Positions 36,859 through 48,909 of a stretch of 64,000 bases of DNA are shown piece by piece. The position numbers and the translations under genes were made by a program. A model generated the notes under the pieces. That model saw only the letters and a list, made by a program, of their open reading frames with translations. It was not told where the DNA came from and did not search any database. This DNA comes from Acanthacorydalis orientalis (Eukaryota; Arthropoda; Insecta; Megaloptera; Corydalidae), in assembly GCA_034766995.1 (NCBI GenBank), contig CM068316.1, positions 19,820,590-19,884,589 of the forward strand, in the 5' to 3' direction. Each line of letters starts with the position of its first letter. Within the stretch, counting starts at the first letter, position 1.

Positions 36859-37790
36859 TACGAGGTCAGACAATTAAGTAATGCGACCGATTTTTTTTCT
36901 CGGCCTGTGGTAACACTGCGAACCTGTAACTCCGCCACCGTAATAGCAGATCCCCACTCTCTCGATTGAGACCTTGACCACCCTCGTACGATCATTTCTT
37001 CGCCAGCTGTTTAGTGTTTTGTAACAACGCGCGAGTAGTGCATGTCACGAAAATGAACATCGCCTACCGAATGAACATCGCTCAAGATTGTCTCGAGTAG
37101 GTTGAAAGTGATCCTACTCTTCTCGATCGAGTTATGGTGATGAAAGTTGGTTCTTTCAATATGACCCCGAAACTAAACGACAAAGCCAACAGTGGCTGTC
37201 CCCTGGAGCACCAAGGCCAAAGAAGGCGAGAATGAGCAAGTCCAAAGTGAAAACCATGTTGATTTGCTTCTTAGACAGCAAAGGGGTGGTTCACAAAGAG
37301 TTCGTACCACCTGGACAAACCGTAAATCAAGTATTCTACCGCAATGTGCTCGAAAAATTACGAAAAAGAGTGCTCAGAGTGCGTCCAGAGATCGCGAAGA
37401 CTTGGGTTCTGCATCACGACAATGCTCCCTGTCACAGTGCGTTCAGTGTCTCTCAGTTTTTGGCGTCTAAAGGCATCGCAACGTTACCACAACCGCCCTA
37501 TTCACCGGACATGTCACCCTGCGACTTTTTCCTATTCCCCCATATGAAAAAATTCGTCAAAGGTCGACATTTTGACTCCGTTGAAGATATCCAAGAATCT
37601 GTGACGAAGATACTCGGAGAGGTCCCACAAGAAGTGTTCCAGAATTGTTACGAAAACTGGAAAACTCGCTGGAATAAGTGTATAGATGCGGGAGGGGACT
37701 ACTTTGAAGGGGATCGCAGCAATGTACCTTAATTTTTAAATATACTCGATTTTTGAATTTTGTCGCATTACTTAATTGTCTGACCTCGTA
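36859..37790 (+). mobile_element. Internally deleted mariner with perfect 29-bp TIRs
   Basis: The left end TACGAGGTCAGACAATTAAG continues TAATGCGAC and is an exact inverted copy of the right end (29 of 29; 36859-36887 and 37762-37790). TA flanks it (36857-36858 and 37791-37792). The element is 932 bp, about 350 bp short of the usual length. The missing part is the N-terminal half of the transposase. ATGAACATCGC occurs twice (37052 and 37070), which may mark the deletion junction. It is the best preserved mariner in the window and more GC-rich than its surroundings, which suggests a young copy. Confidence 0.92.
37112..37732 (+). pseudogene. Mariner transposase catalytic domain, N-terminus lost
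   Basis: After a stop (37109-37111), one frame stays open to 37732. It holds all three catalytic acidic residues: GDESWFFQYDPE (Asp codon 37139-37141), LHHDNAPCHSA (Asp codon 37418-37420) and PYSPDMSPCDFF (Asp codon 37523-37525). Thirty-four residues lie between the second and third, the DD34D signature. The linker GAPRPKKARMSKSK and the C-terminal block NWKTRWNKCIDAGGDYFEGD are intact. Upstream, RMNIAQDCLE is followed by a stop, and a small deletion shifts frame near LLDRV. The DNA-binding half is deleted, so it cannot act alone. ATG 37232 is only the first Met, not a natural start. Confidence 0.9.
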
Positions 37791-37909
37791 TATTTGGAGC
37801 AGTAATCCCTCAAGTATTCTACTGCAGTACCAGTTACTGGAAATCGAACTGGACTTTGCAATCAGTCAACAGATTTAAAATAAAAGAAATACAAATCTAT
37901 ATGTACATG

Positions 37910-37910
<1 letters not shown>

Positions 37911-37952
<42 letters not shown>

Positions 37953-37995
37953 ATATATATACATTATATATATATATATATATATACATTGTATG

Positions 37996-38028
<33 letters not shown>

Positions 38029-38043
38029 TTATATATATATATG
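37911..38043. repeat. Interrupted (TA)n tract abutting a mariner
   Basis: About 130 bp of TA with TACATTATA and TACATTGTATG interruptions. It ends exactly at the TA target site of the next element. Confidence 0.85.
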
Positions 38044-39330
38044 TACTAGATTATTAAGCATGAAGTGACCGATTTCCTGAAGTACTAAGTATAATAGCTA
38101 CCCTCTCTGATATTTCATTTTATTGACATTTCCTGTGTTTTTTTTATTATGCAGGTATGCATCCTTATTCTTTCCAACGCAATTTTTAGCTTATGTATAA
38201 TATTCAATTAATTTTTAGCGAAATTTTTGTGAAATCATGGATAAGTGAAAAATTCATGTTATTTTCGAATATGAATTAGCTGTGGAACGAATGCAGCATA
38301 GACAGCTCGAAATATAGATAGTGTTTGGGAAGGATGTGGCTAATGAACGCATAGTATGTCAATGGTTTGATAAGTTCTTTTCTGGTGATTTTAACCTTGA
38401 AAATGAACCACTGTGGGCGACTTGAGAGCAAGGTGGATAATGATGAGCTGAAAGACGTGGTGGAAGTGAATCTATCTCAAATTAAGCGTGAATTAGCAGC
38501 AGGATTTGATGTTACTATTCCAACAATATTGAACCATTTGAAAAAAAAATCAGCAAGGTAAAGAAGCTGGATAGACGGGTTCCGCATGAATTAAACGAAA
38601 TTCAGATGAGAAAATCGTCTCGAAGCTTGCCTTTCTTTTCTGCCACGACATAAACGCGAAACATTTCTACACAGTTTTGTTACTTGTGATGAAAAATTGA
38701 TTCTTTTTAATAATCGTATGCGTTCGGCACGAAGATTGGATAAAAAGTAAGCACCGAAATACAGTACAAAACTCTACACTTCACCAAAAAAGCTAATGGC
38801 GTCTGTTTGCGGGTCCAGAGCTGGTATTATCCACTGCAGTTTCATGAAACTTGGTCAATCGATTACAGAGAATGTCTACTGCAACTAATTGAACGAAATG
38901 ATGAGGATGCTTACGATTAAGTACCCGAGATTGGTCAATAGAGGCAAGCGAATCCTCTTGCAAGACAATGCTTGACCATTTTTCGCAGAAACAATGCTAC
39001 TCAAACTACAGGAGCTAGACTTGGATACTCTTTGTCATCCACTGTATTCATCAGATCCTGCATGAACTGACCACCACTTCTTCCAGTCATACGATCACTT
39101 CTTTCAAGGAAAAATATCCAATTCTCAACAAGCTGTGGAAAATGTCTTTTGGGATTTCATCGTCGCTCGACCCCAGGTTTATTTGCTGCTAACATAAACA
39201 AGTTACCTTTAAGATGGCAAAACTGTGTTGATAGGTTTAAGCCCATACTTTGATTAATTGTCCTGATTCTTGGTTGAGAAATAATAAACTAAACTTTTGG
39301 TTCGAAATCGGACATTTCATTTTTAATGAC

Positions 39331-39335
<5 letters not shown>
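38044..39335 (+). mobile_element. Full-length decayed mariner
   Basis: 1.29 kb, flanked on both sides by (TA)n. The right end, reverse complement TTAGGTCATTAAAAATGAAA followed by TGTCCGATTTCG, pairs imperfectly with the left end CTAGATTATTAAGCATGAAG followed by TGACCGATTTCC. The length and layout are those of a complete mariner. The lineage differs from its neighbour at 36859. Confidence 0.85.
38237..39253 (+). pseudogene. Mariner transposase pseudogene
   Basis: From ATG 38237 it reads MDK-stop-KIHVIFEYELAVERM, then GKDVANERIVCQWFDKFFSG, DFNLENEPLW, DNDELKDVVEVNLSQIKREL, GFDVTIPTILNHLKKKS and KVKKLDRRVPHELNE. The catalytic part is much degraded: CDEKLILFNNR (first Asp), ILLQDNA (second) and LYSSDPA-stop-TDHHFF (third). 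It ends with LRWQNCVDRFKPIL. At least six stops and frameshifts are present. The 64-codon frame at 38367-38561 is one surviving piece spanning the second helix-turn-helix. Confidence 0.85.
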
Positions 39336-39361
<26 letters not shown>

Positions 39362-41253
39362 CAAGGAACAAAATAAGTATTTAAAACTATCCATGGTAAG
39401 ATTTTTTGTAGCATTAAATACTCAAAAATAATTTTCCTCGTTCATATATATTTTTAAAGAAAATATAATCATGACAATTAAATAAGAAGGAAAATAAAAT
39501 ATACTATATCAATTCATAATATTAAATAATATGAGTATTATAAAATTTGTTAAAAAAAACAATTTCAAAATAAAAATATTTTCAAAAATAAATTAGTTTT
39601 TCGCTTTGAAAAACTACACAAAATTCTGAACAAAAATATTCATCAAATAAGTGTCAATTTTATTCACTACTAGTATTATAATATTTATACACTTAAATGT
39701 TGAATTAATTTACACTGAATTAAATGTATGACTGTTTTGAATCGGTTTAAAGTAACTAATATTTGAAAACAAAGTTAATTTCTTTCAAAATATTTATAAA
39801 AACTATTAAGTAAAACAATGTAACCTTTTTAAATAGAATCTTGATAAAAGTAAATTTACTATATACATTTTAATTACGTTTTTTTAAAGACTTATTTATC
39901 ATTTTAATTGTAACTATTTTATGACAAACTATTATTATTCGTTACTTATCCGTGGTCGTTATGCATCGAGCGAACTATGTGTTTTTATTGCTGGCCTTAT
40001 GTTCGTTATTGTAAAATTTTACATTTAACTCATTCATGATTGTCTTATATCTGATCAACTATTGTCATTTGAGGAAATAAAACCAAGAAGAGGCCCAGTA
40101 AGATAAGTTAATGGTTTTTGTAGAATAAATTTTATAGTTTTATAAAACCTTTTATTCACTCAATTAAATTATTTACTAATTAAATATTCGATAGTTAAAC
40201 TAACGAAAATATTTGAATAGAATATTTTATTTTATTTGTGAAGAAATTGCAAATCTACATTATTTTATATTAAAATACATATAATAATATCGCATATATT
40301 TCATGATACTTGATAAAAAATTTCATATATATTTTAATACAGATAATTTTATTTTTAAAAAATATTGAAATCATCAATTTTGATATCATTTATAATATTT
40401 TTATCTAATATTATGTTTTTTTTTCATTTTTTTTATATTGGTGAAATTTTCTACGACCGATTTAAAGTTTAATCACCATTAATTAGATTTACTGAACTGA
40501 AATTTCATATTTAGATCCAATTTTTATTTAGTAAATTTCAATAAAAGATCCTAAACCTAAAGTTTTTATTTAAATCAGAAAATCTAATTAATTTTTACAA
40601 AAATCAAAAGTGAGAGTAGAAGATACGAATTGATGAATATCAACTAAAGAAGAAAGAATCAAAACACAATATAACAATATTTATTTGGATTTATAAAGAA
40701 AACATTTTTTTTCTTTTCCATAATTCGTGAGATATCAATTAATTATTAAATTTATGTAATAAAAAATATAAATTTTTAAAGTATGTTATAATTTAGTTAT
40801 ATCACATTTAATAAAATATATTGTTTTATTTAAAAAGTTTCATGATAAATGGACTTTCACTCTTTGCAGTTACTAATGTATTTCCTATCAAAATGTTCAA
40901 CAATTACTATTTGTTTATTTTTAGTAGTTTATGCACATTTGTATTGTGATACCATCATCTTCAAAGCGTTATGACACAGAAAAGTTTAATAATTGAGACA
41001 TTTTTGGTATAAGAATAAAATTAAAATTTATACAACAGTCTCATATTTATTTATATATATATATATATTCATAAATGTTTCGGAATGTTTTAAATCAGAT
41101 TCCTTGTATAATTGTTTTTAAATTTATTATTTGAATTTATTTTAAACCGTTTTAATATACGCGTCACACGATTGTTCTGTATACGAAATTCTCCGTGAGT
41201 ACAAGTAAACCAACAAATATATTATAATCACTAGTATACTATTAATAGTAGGA
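39362..41253. other. AT-rich DNA, no gene seen
   Basis: About 1.9 kb of AT-rich sequence without any supported feature. Confidence 0.6.
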
Positions 41254-42711
41254 CAGAATGCCATTGGTTGAGGCACTTTTGCTTTTTCCTTAAAAAAATG
41301 ATAAATATCACAAAATTATTGAATGTTTTGTTTTATATCGATAAATGTATGTCTAAAGTATGACAAGAGGGACTAAAAAGCATAAAGAACCGAAAATTGT
41401 TGAAAGGAGACAAATTTTTTCCAACATGCGCAAACTTCTTAATCAAGGATATGAGATCCTTGGTCGAGGAAATTTATCGAATCAAGGAATTAAACAACCA
41501 ATCACTCAAAAACGATTTTTTTCACTCATTTAATGACAATACAGACTAAAAAGGGTGTGACGATATGAAATATGTAAGACAAGAGCAAGAAAATTGGAGG
41601 AAATATTAGAAAACGGAACATGACTAATAGATATTCCTTACTATATATTTATGCATTGCGAACAATTACAAACATTTTGAAATCACATTTTCGTTACCAA
41701 CACTATAATGCAATAAAATATAATTTTTATCACCAATAATGATATAATATAAGAATGGAATTATGTAACCCTTCAAACAACTAATATTTCAAATATCCAT
41801 CATAACTGTTTTACTTCTTTTTGGCAGTTTTTTGTCGAGGTGTTCTTTTTTAATCTTCATTATATCTGTTTTTCAAGTTTATGATTGGCTTTTCGGCTTT
41901 TAGACAAACATTGACTTTCTTTTCGATCATCAAGTACAGTGCTCCATCTTCTTTTAGCAGTTTGGTTTTTTGTTGATGCTTTTTCATCTTTCTTTCTTTT
42001 CCTTTTCTCGTTTTCTCTGCTTCATCTTTTCTTCTTCGAATTTTCTTTTAATGTCTCATCCGCCAAAATTATACTTCGTCATTTTTCTTCCCTGTTGCTT
42101 TTTTATCCTTGCTTGTGCATTTGGAAATCCTTGAAACACGTCAAGAGGAACGAAAGTGGCTGTCGATGTGTGTTCTGTGTTTGAAAAAACGCAGATTCTT
42201 TTCTTGGTTCACGTTGCTTTCTTCAATGAGATTAAAATGTTCATTATCCACAGATGCCATAGCTTCAGGTTTTGGAGTTTCATCCGTTTGCAACGACCTG
42301 TCGGTTACAATGGCCGTTAAAAAGTTGTATTCGGAAAAATGTCTGGGTTAAACGGCGATATTCCGCTTTTTCGAATCCCTAAAATAATATTTTGTGGAAT
42401 AAATGATTTGAAGTAGGCTCAGTCTATGCATTCCGTGACGTACGACTGCATAAAATACTATTTATTAGGTTATAATTTCAACTTATTACATATACTAGTA
42501 AAAATTGCATGGTTATAACTACGCTGCTACTAAATTTATAATCAATTATTATGAAATTGATTGTTAAAATTATCTTTTCATTTGAAATGTCCAGTATTTG
42601 TAATAGATTTTTACTCCAAAATGGAGAGAATGAAAACAAACCCTTAATTGTCAAATGATTAGAGTGAAACGCACATGTGCAGAAGTGCCTCAACTAAGGT
42701 ACAACTTCCTG
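41254..42711. mobile_element. Unclassified 1.46-kb TIR element
   Basis: The left end CAGAATGCCATTGGTTGAGG followed by CACTTTTGC and the reverse complement of the right end, CAGGAAGTTGTACCTTAGTT followed by GAGGCACTTCTGC, share the exact 12-mer GTTGAGGCACTT (41267-41278 and 42683-42694) and CAG tips. Inside, a plus-strand frame reads MTRGTKKHKEPKIVERRQIF. A long minus-strand frame with four stops (about 42350-41810) reads SVDNEHFNLIEESNVNQEKN and then a Lys/Arg/Glu-rich stretch. CAG tips with a basic C-terminal tail recall pogo/Tigger elements, but no TA duplication is seen, so the family is open. Confidence 0.5.
41360..41533 (+). CDS. Small unknown frame inside the TIR element
   Basis: 57 codons from ATG 41360 to TAA 41531: MTRGTKKHKEPKIVERRQIF, then SNMRKLLNQGYEILGRGNLS. 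It is basic at the N-terminus, with no domain I recognise. Its position just inside the left TIR suggests a remnant of a transposon protein. It could also be chance. Confidence 0.2.
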   Translation: MTRGTKKHKEPKIVERRQIFSNMRKLLNQGYEILGRGNLSNQGIKQPITQKRFFSLI

Positions 42712-43117
42712 TCTCAATCATGAAATAATCCAAGTTTGAAATTAATATTTTATGCAATGTCCTTTAAAGATTTCCGAAAATTCTGTACATATTCAATTTC
42801 AGTATAAAATTTCCTACAAATTAGTTTTCATTAAAAAATGACCTGTGACAGAAAAAATCCACTTACAAAAAAATGTAAAATTTTAATTTTGATATCTAAA
42901 AAGTGACTTTTTTTTTGGAGAAAAATCAATTCTATGAATTCTCACTTAGGCCGGTTATGCATTATAACACTATAAAATTTACATATTTTTTTTAAATTTT
43001 TACACATTAATCTATAGAAATTATTTAGACGGGTTCAAACAAGAACCGCCTCAATCAAAAATTTCCCCTACTAAAAAGAATACCAAACATATTTCAATAA
43101 TTTATCATTGAAATTCG

Positions 43118-43185
<68 letters not shown>

Positions 43186-43440
43186 ACTCTCATTCATTGT
43201 CCATATTAAAAATATATAAAGAAAAAAATATTTTACTAATCAAAAATATATTAAATTAATCGAATTAAGTAAATATAGATATCAAAAAAAAAAAAATAAA
43301 AATATAAGTTTTAATCACATATATTCATTTTCAAGTAAAATTATGGCAATTTCGAAAATATATTGAATATATTTAATTATGAAATTAAACGGTTAAAAAT
43401 CGATCAAATAAAAGCTTAAGTTTTCCAAAGCAGTCAAATG

Positions 43441-43480
<40 letters not shown>

Positions 43481-43590
43481 TAAATTCATTTTTAGAGGAT
43501 TTCATATATTCTTTAAGATGAATATATCAAGATATTTTTCAACATCTTAATAATAACATTTGTAACCAAATCATTTATCGGTTCTGAATT
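42712..43590. other. AT-rich DNA with (TA)n tracts, no gene seen
   Basis: (TA)n tracts lie at 43123-43183 and 43443-43476. Nothing else is supported. Confidence 0.6.
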
Positions 43591-43594
43591 GCTG

Positions 43595-43935
43595 AACTGA
43601 ATTAACACTTTCTGTTTGTCTACCGTTGTCAAGATATGAACTCGACAAAACAATGACGCAGTCTCTAAAAACTCGAGAACCTATTACGCGTAAATCCTCA
43701 CACCATCACACCAGTGGTCTCCTCTGAGATATCCGCAGCCATATTTGATGACATAATCATAACAGTAAGCTGCAAAGTGTACTTACGCGGGGCCGATAAG
43801 AAGTTCTCGCGTAAAGTTGAAATATTAAACTTTCAGATTCCACATTTTAGATATGTCTGCGACGAGTGTATGTTTGTGTGTGTGGTTGTGTGTAAGTACG
43901 AGTATCTCGTTTCCTTTACGTTGTTTACTAACACT
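43595..43935. other. GC-richer island
   Basis: Includes GTACTTACGCGGGGCCGATA and TTCTCGCGTAAAG, and a 75-codon plus-strand frame (43714-43941) reading MVSSEISAAIFDDIIITVSC and on through a Cys/Val-rich end. I recognise no family. It could be an exon or a regulatory block. Confidence 0.3.
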
Positions 43936-44062
43936 TCATAGTCATATGCATTCATATGTTTACGGAAGTTTGTGAATATCTTTTTAAGAAACAATTAACC
44001 GTTCACACTCGCATATTATTTTGTGCCTTCTTACAATATATGCATACATGTATATATATTTA

Positions 44063-44117
<55 letters not shown>
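44063..44117. repeat. (TA)n microsatellite
   Basis: About 50 bp of TA, giving a Tyr/Ile run in the frame at 43956-44216. Confidence 0.9.
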
Positions 44118-44121
<4 letters not shown>

Positions 44122-44356
44122 AGTTCCCGCATCCAAAATTGAATATAGATTTAATTTTATTTCAGAAATTTCTTCTACTATATATATTTTTTTATTATTG
44201 TCTAGAATATATGTAAATATTACTTAGAGGTTGATTAAAAATAATCATAAATAGTGTAAATAAAATAAGAAAGGTATGTAATTTTATCTGCAAAAGTTTG
44301 TTTTTCAATGATAAATATTTTATTGGTCATTTAATTTTTTTAGTTTCTTAATTACG

Positions 44357-45140
44357 TGGCACGTTTAATAAATATGGTAAAAAAGTAAGTTGAATACCAT
44401 TTTTTTAAAAAAAAATCGATTTTATTTCTTAACATAGTTTCCATTGAACACTTGGTGCAGTGAGTATGCAAAAAATGTACTGAAGGCGATGTTGACATCC
44501 TTATTTCACGAGAATTTCTTCCTACCGAGTCAACTTTTCAAGTTCGGAAAAAGAAATCAGTTACACGAACCCAAGTTCGAAGAATAAGGTGGATGAGAAA
44601 TTAATTCGAAACCAAATTCTTGCAATTTTACGATTGAGACGGTCGATTTGTGGGTCAGTGCGTTGTCCTGGTAAATAACAATTTTTTGTGCGCCAATCTT
44701 ATCCGTTTTTGATTCAGGTCTTCTTTCAAACGGTCTAATAACTTTGCATAATAAGCTCTTGTTGTCGTTTTTCCCTTCGTTGACTAGTCGATCAGGATGA
44801 TTCCTTGTGAATCCCAAAAAACAGTGACCATCACATTCTCAGCCGACAAAACGGTTTTCGCTTTCTTCGACGCATTTTCACCAGTAGTCCACTGCTTTAA
44901 CTGCTGCTTTGATTCAAATGTGTACAGGTGGATCCATGTTTAATACACGGTGACGAATCGACGCAAAAATGTCTGCTCGTTTTTTCCATTGTTGTGGCAA
45001 CTGCTACAATGTTTGCTTCAAACATTTGTAGAACGTGAACAACGTATCGCTTCTGACAGAAATTCGCCTATGCTAGTTTGAAAAGTGACACTTGATACTC
45101 GTGACGTTACCAAATGAATATTGGTGCCATATCATAGAAA
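44357..45140 (-). mobile_element. Mariner fragment (reverse), N-terminal part missing
   Basis: Minus-strand mariner remains with the catalytic and C-terminal parts only. The ends are uncertain: GTGGCACGTTTAATAAATATGG at the left loosely mirrors ATGGCACCAATATTCATTTGG at the right. If those are TIRs, this is another internally deleted mariner of about 780 bp. Confidence 0.6.
44409..45085 (-). pseudogene. Mariner transposase pseudogene (catalytic part)
   Basis: On the minus strand: ESKQQLKQWTTGENASKKAK, TVLSAENVMVTVFWDSQGII, LIDxLVNEGKTTTRAYYAKL and LNQKRIRRTKKLL. The second catalytic Asp is in IVIYQDNALTHKS, then VKLQEFGFELISHPPYSSNL, where the usual PYSPDLAPCD is degraded to PYSSNLGSCN, so the third Asp is lost. 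It ends with the degraded C-terminus FNGNYVKK. The 86-codon frame at 44557-44817 is one surviving segment. It is non-functional. Confidence 0.75.
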
Positions 45141-45851
45141 TTTAGCAAAAATATAAAACAACCTATGTATTACACAGACGAAATATTCGTATACATAGAG
45201 ATCAAAATCAAGAATAAGAAATGATAATAAGAGGAAAAATGAATAAATAGAAGAGAAAAAAAGTAAACCACAATTAAGATGGTATGAACTAACAAAAAGA
45301 AACATAACTTATTGAATAATTGAAAATCACTGATGTAAGTTTTTATAAAAAAATCGACTAGTAAGTGAAAAAATATTATAAATAAACGTAGGTAAAATAT
45401 TTCAGATTAGAGAAATATTTTGTTAACATGCTAGTGTTATTATCATGCTCTACAGAAAAATTTTTTATGGATGATTATACCGTACGTGCTGGTTTTCTAG
45501 TGAATGTGGTTTCAATTTATTGTAATTTCATAACAAGTATACTGGTTTTATAGGTAAGGTACAATTTTTAAATTAAAAAAAAATTGATGCAATCAAAGTC
45601 ATATAATTCACTTTAATATTTAAAAAACAAATATCGTTCAAACATTGATATTTACAGTCCGTATTGTCGATTAGAAAACAGAGAAGAATTTAACAATAAG
45701 AAACAAAAAAAATCTTGATTAAGAAGTTGATAAAAAAATTAAAAGAGTAATCGTTGTAGTAATTTTATCGAATAAATTACGTAGTAGAAATTAAATTTTG
45801 TATAAATATCTTTTTAAAATGTTTGTTAATTTTGATTGCATGCTTGAGAAA
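45141..45851. other. AT-rich DNA, no gene seen
   Basis: No supported feature. Confidence 0.55.
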
Positions 45852-45853
45852 TA

Positions 45854-46410
45854 TTAGGTTGTTAAATTGTGGTTTTTGTTTTCTGAATTCTTCACTTACT
45901 TTTTTTCAATGAAAGTATCATTTCATCCTGTTCATGTTAATATAATTTTAAAGTGGATTTTTACACAGAGATTTTTCTGTAGTTTGGTAACGTCGACTTT
46001 GGTTTTATTATTAATTTTGTTTCAAATTGGGCTATTGAATTAAAGATCGAAAAGAAGCAAATAAGAGAAATTTGTGTATGAGTTCAAAACGCGTGGTAAA
46101 GCAGCAGAAACTACTCGTAAAGTAATAATGGTTTTGGTGTGGGTACTGTTAAGGAACGTACGGTTCAATGGTGTTTCCACAAATTTCATTCTAGGGACGA
46201 GAGTTTTGAAGGTGAAGAAGGTCGTGAACGTTCTTCTTCAGTTCATAATGACCAAGTGAAGGCATTAGTTGAATCAAAATTTCACATAAAAATTCGAGAG
46301 CTTGCACCAAAGTTAGACTTTAGTAATGTAACAGTTCTGGACCACTAAAAACAGCTAGTTGTATATGAATTTGAAGGTAATAAGCCACAATTATTTTTCT
46401 GCCAATCTAA
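45854..46410 (+). mobile_element. HTH-only mariner derivative, copy 8 (full length)
   Basis: 557 bp flanked by TA (45852-45853 and 46411-46412). The start codon is mutated to ATC (IEKKQIREI). The first helix-turn-helix, VYEFKTRGKAAETTRK, is followed by a frame break. A 69-codon frame (46139-46348) then holds TVKERTVQWCFHKFHSRDES, FEGEEGRERSSSVHNDQVKA and LVESKFHIKIRELAPKLDFS, ending at VTVLDH plus a stop. The short tail YEFEGNKPQLFFCQSN runs into the right TIR. No catalytic domain. Confidence 0.88.
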
Positions 46411-46570
46411 TATAATTATTTTCATTAAAAAATCTTTTCTTATTATACAAATTAATTTTCGTATACTTAATTAATTAAAATTTATATGAAAAAGTAGGAA
46501 AATTGTATCTTAAAACTGCATTATTCTAATATAGAAGTAAATTTTATATACTTTTTTTTAAAAAAAAATT

Positions 46571-46810
46571 ACGTACTGGAAACGAGAGCCTTGAAGATGA
46601 AGAAGGTCGCGAATATCCTTCTTCAGTTCATAACAACCAACTGAAGGCAGTAGTTTAATCAGAACTACGCACAACAATTTGAGAGCTTGCACAAAAGTTA
46701 GGAGTTAGTTATCCAACAGTTTAGACCACGTAAAACCAAAACCATTGAATTTAAAAAAAAATAGATGAATTTTAAGGTTATAAACTGCAATTATTTTTTT
46801 CTCAACCTAA
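46571..46810 (+). mobile_element. HTH-only mariner derivative, copy 9 (5' truncated)
   Basis: About 240 bp holding the 3' half only. It begins at the linker (GNESLEDEEGREYPSSVHNN), continues with an equivalent of ELAQKLGVSYPTV, and ends at the right TIR (TTATTTTTTTCTCAACCTAA). It lies only 160 bp after copy 8, in the same orientation. Confidence 0.8.
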
Positions 46811-47298
46811 TAGTTTAGTTTTTTGATATATTAATACTAATTTAAATTATTATTTTTTTAAAGAATCTATTTTCAGTTATATTATGCGAGAAAAATATTT
46901 GTTGTCATTTATAATGCTTTTAAGGTAATTAAATGTTTTTTTTAACAATTAGCATTTTGCCACAACGTAAATCTCTTTTTTTAAAAAAAAACATGTTATA
47001 GAAAATCATTATTATAAGTCTTTTTGACTATTTCTTATAGTTTAAGTTAAATATACTTTTTTAACAACTATTACATCAGTTTTGTATAATTAAATTCGTC
47101 ATTCTTCAGTAATAATAATTATATTAAGAGTATTTTTATTTATTTTGTACCTTCTATACATAAACACTTTCCTCGTTTTGTAATATTAATATTTTAGGTG
47201 CCGAATGTTAACTAAAATCGTTCATTGTTACATTCACAAATGAATTCTTTTTCACTTCACAAAACACAAAATGTTTTATAATCAAAATGTCAATAAGT

Positions 47299-47770
47299 AA
47301 TTGATGATTTTTAATTGTTTTTATTTTCTGAAATCTTGACTTAATTTTCTTCAATGAAAGTGTCATTTCATTGTGTTCATGTAAATATCAATTTAAAGTT
47401 CATTTTTTGGTCCATTATTGGTAACATTGACTGTGGTTTTATTATTAATTGTGCTTCAAGTTGAGCTATTGAATATTAAAGATGGAAAAGAAACAAATAA
47501 GAGCAATTTTTAGATTTCGAAACGGGTGGTAAAATAGCAGAAATTGCTCGTAAACTAAATATTTTTGGTGTGGGTACTGCTAGGGGACGAATAGTGTGAT
47601 GATAATTCCAAAAATTTCATGTTTAGGACGAGACCCTTGAAGATGAAGAGCTTGTACAAAAATTAGATGTAAGTCATCCAACAATTCTGACCACTTAAAA
47701 TAGCTGGGAAAATCAAAAAAACTTGACAAATTGGTACATAAACCGCAATTATTTTTCTATCAAGCTAATA
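47299..47770 (+). mobile_element. HTH-only mariner derivative, copy 10 (internal deletion)
   Basis: The leader and start codon (MEKKQIRAIFRFRNGW) are recognisable. A further deletion joins GAAGATGAAGA to GCTTGTACAAAAATTAGAT, removing the linker between LEDEE and ELVQKLDVSHPTI. The left TIR is degenerate; the right TIR reads ATTATTTTTCTATCAAGCTA. Non-coding relic. Confidence 0.78.
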
Positions 47771-47772
47771 AT

Positions 47773-48704
47773 AATATAAAAATGATATAAAATAATCAAT
47801 ATGTAAAAAATGAAACAATGATTTAAAAAATAATACGGATTAAATAATAGATAGCAAATGAAGTATACAAAAGAATATTTATTATAATAATTAAATCCCC
47901 AATTGGAAAACATATATTTATTAATAATATACTTGAAATAATAGCATTTATGTTTTGTGAAAAAGCATATGCTAAAGAAACCGGAAACCATTAAAAAAAC
48001 TAACTGAATTATTCATATCCCTGACTCTTAATTCCGTTTATTAATATAAAAATCTCTTCGCAACAGTGTTTATTGTTCATGATTTTTACTCTGGAGTAGA
48101 GAAACAGACTTCGAAGTGCTCGTTGTATGAATATATTTCACTAGGTGCTTACCATATTTCATAGCAAGAACAGGGTTTAAAATGAAAACCGCAAAAATTG
48201 AAAATAATCTCATGTAAATTTAATCACGAAAAACATATTTTCAAGGAAATGAAACTTCACTCTTCTCTTGTGGCTATATACACCTCGAGCGCGGCGTCCT
48301 CCCTAAATCCGAGGGAAAAAACAGTTAAATGATGTTTTAATATGCCGGCTAATTGCGTTACGAACCATCCTTGTAGAAAATAAATTTTCATTCGTACTTA
48401 TTTGAAAAATTACTGCAGTGAACACATGTAAATCTCGTGTTTTGTTTGTTCCACTCTTTTTTACCGGCTTTATAAAAACGGCATTCATAAACGAGTACAT
48501 AAGCGACTAGAGAAAATGAGATTTTATATTTATTAATGTATTTGTGAAGTAAATCGTATATTATAATGTATACTTTACAAACAACATATTGTGTTTTGTA
48601 TAAAAGTATGTTGTCAGACAAATGTTTATTTTGTTGTTTACTTTTAAATTAAAACAATATAAATTTAAAACGTGCTGGTTTTTTCTTTATCTCGTTACAC
48701 ATTC

Positions 48705-48777
<73 letters not shown>

Positions 48778-48830
48778 CACATTATTAAGGGAAAACATAT
48801 ATATATATATATATTTATTTCTAATTAATA

Positions 48831-48909
<79 letters not shown>

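Noticed and set aside
37192..37470. 92-codon plus-strand frame overlapping the mariner catalytic domain
   Set aside because: It is out of frame with the conserved DD34D blocks and is a shadow.
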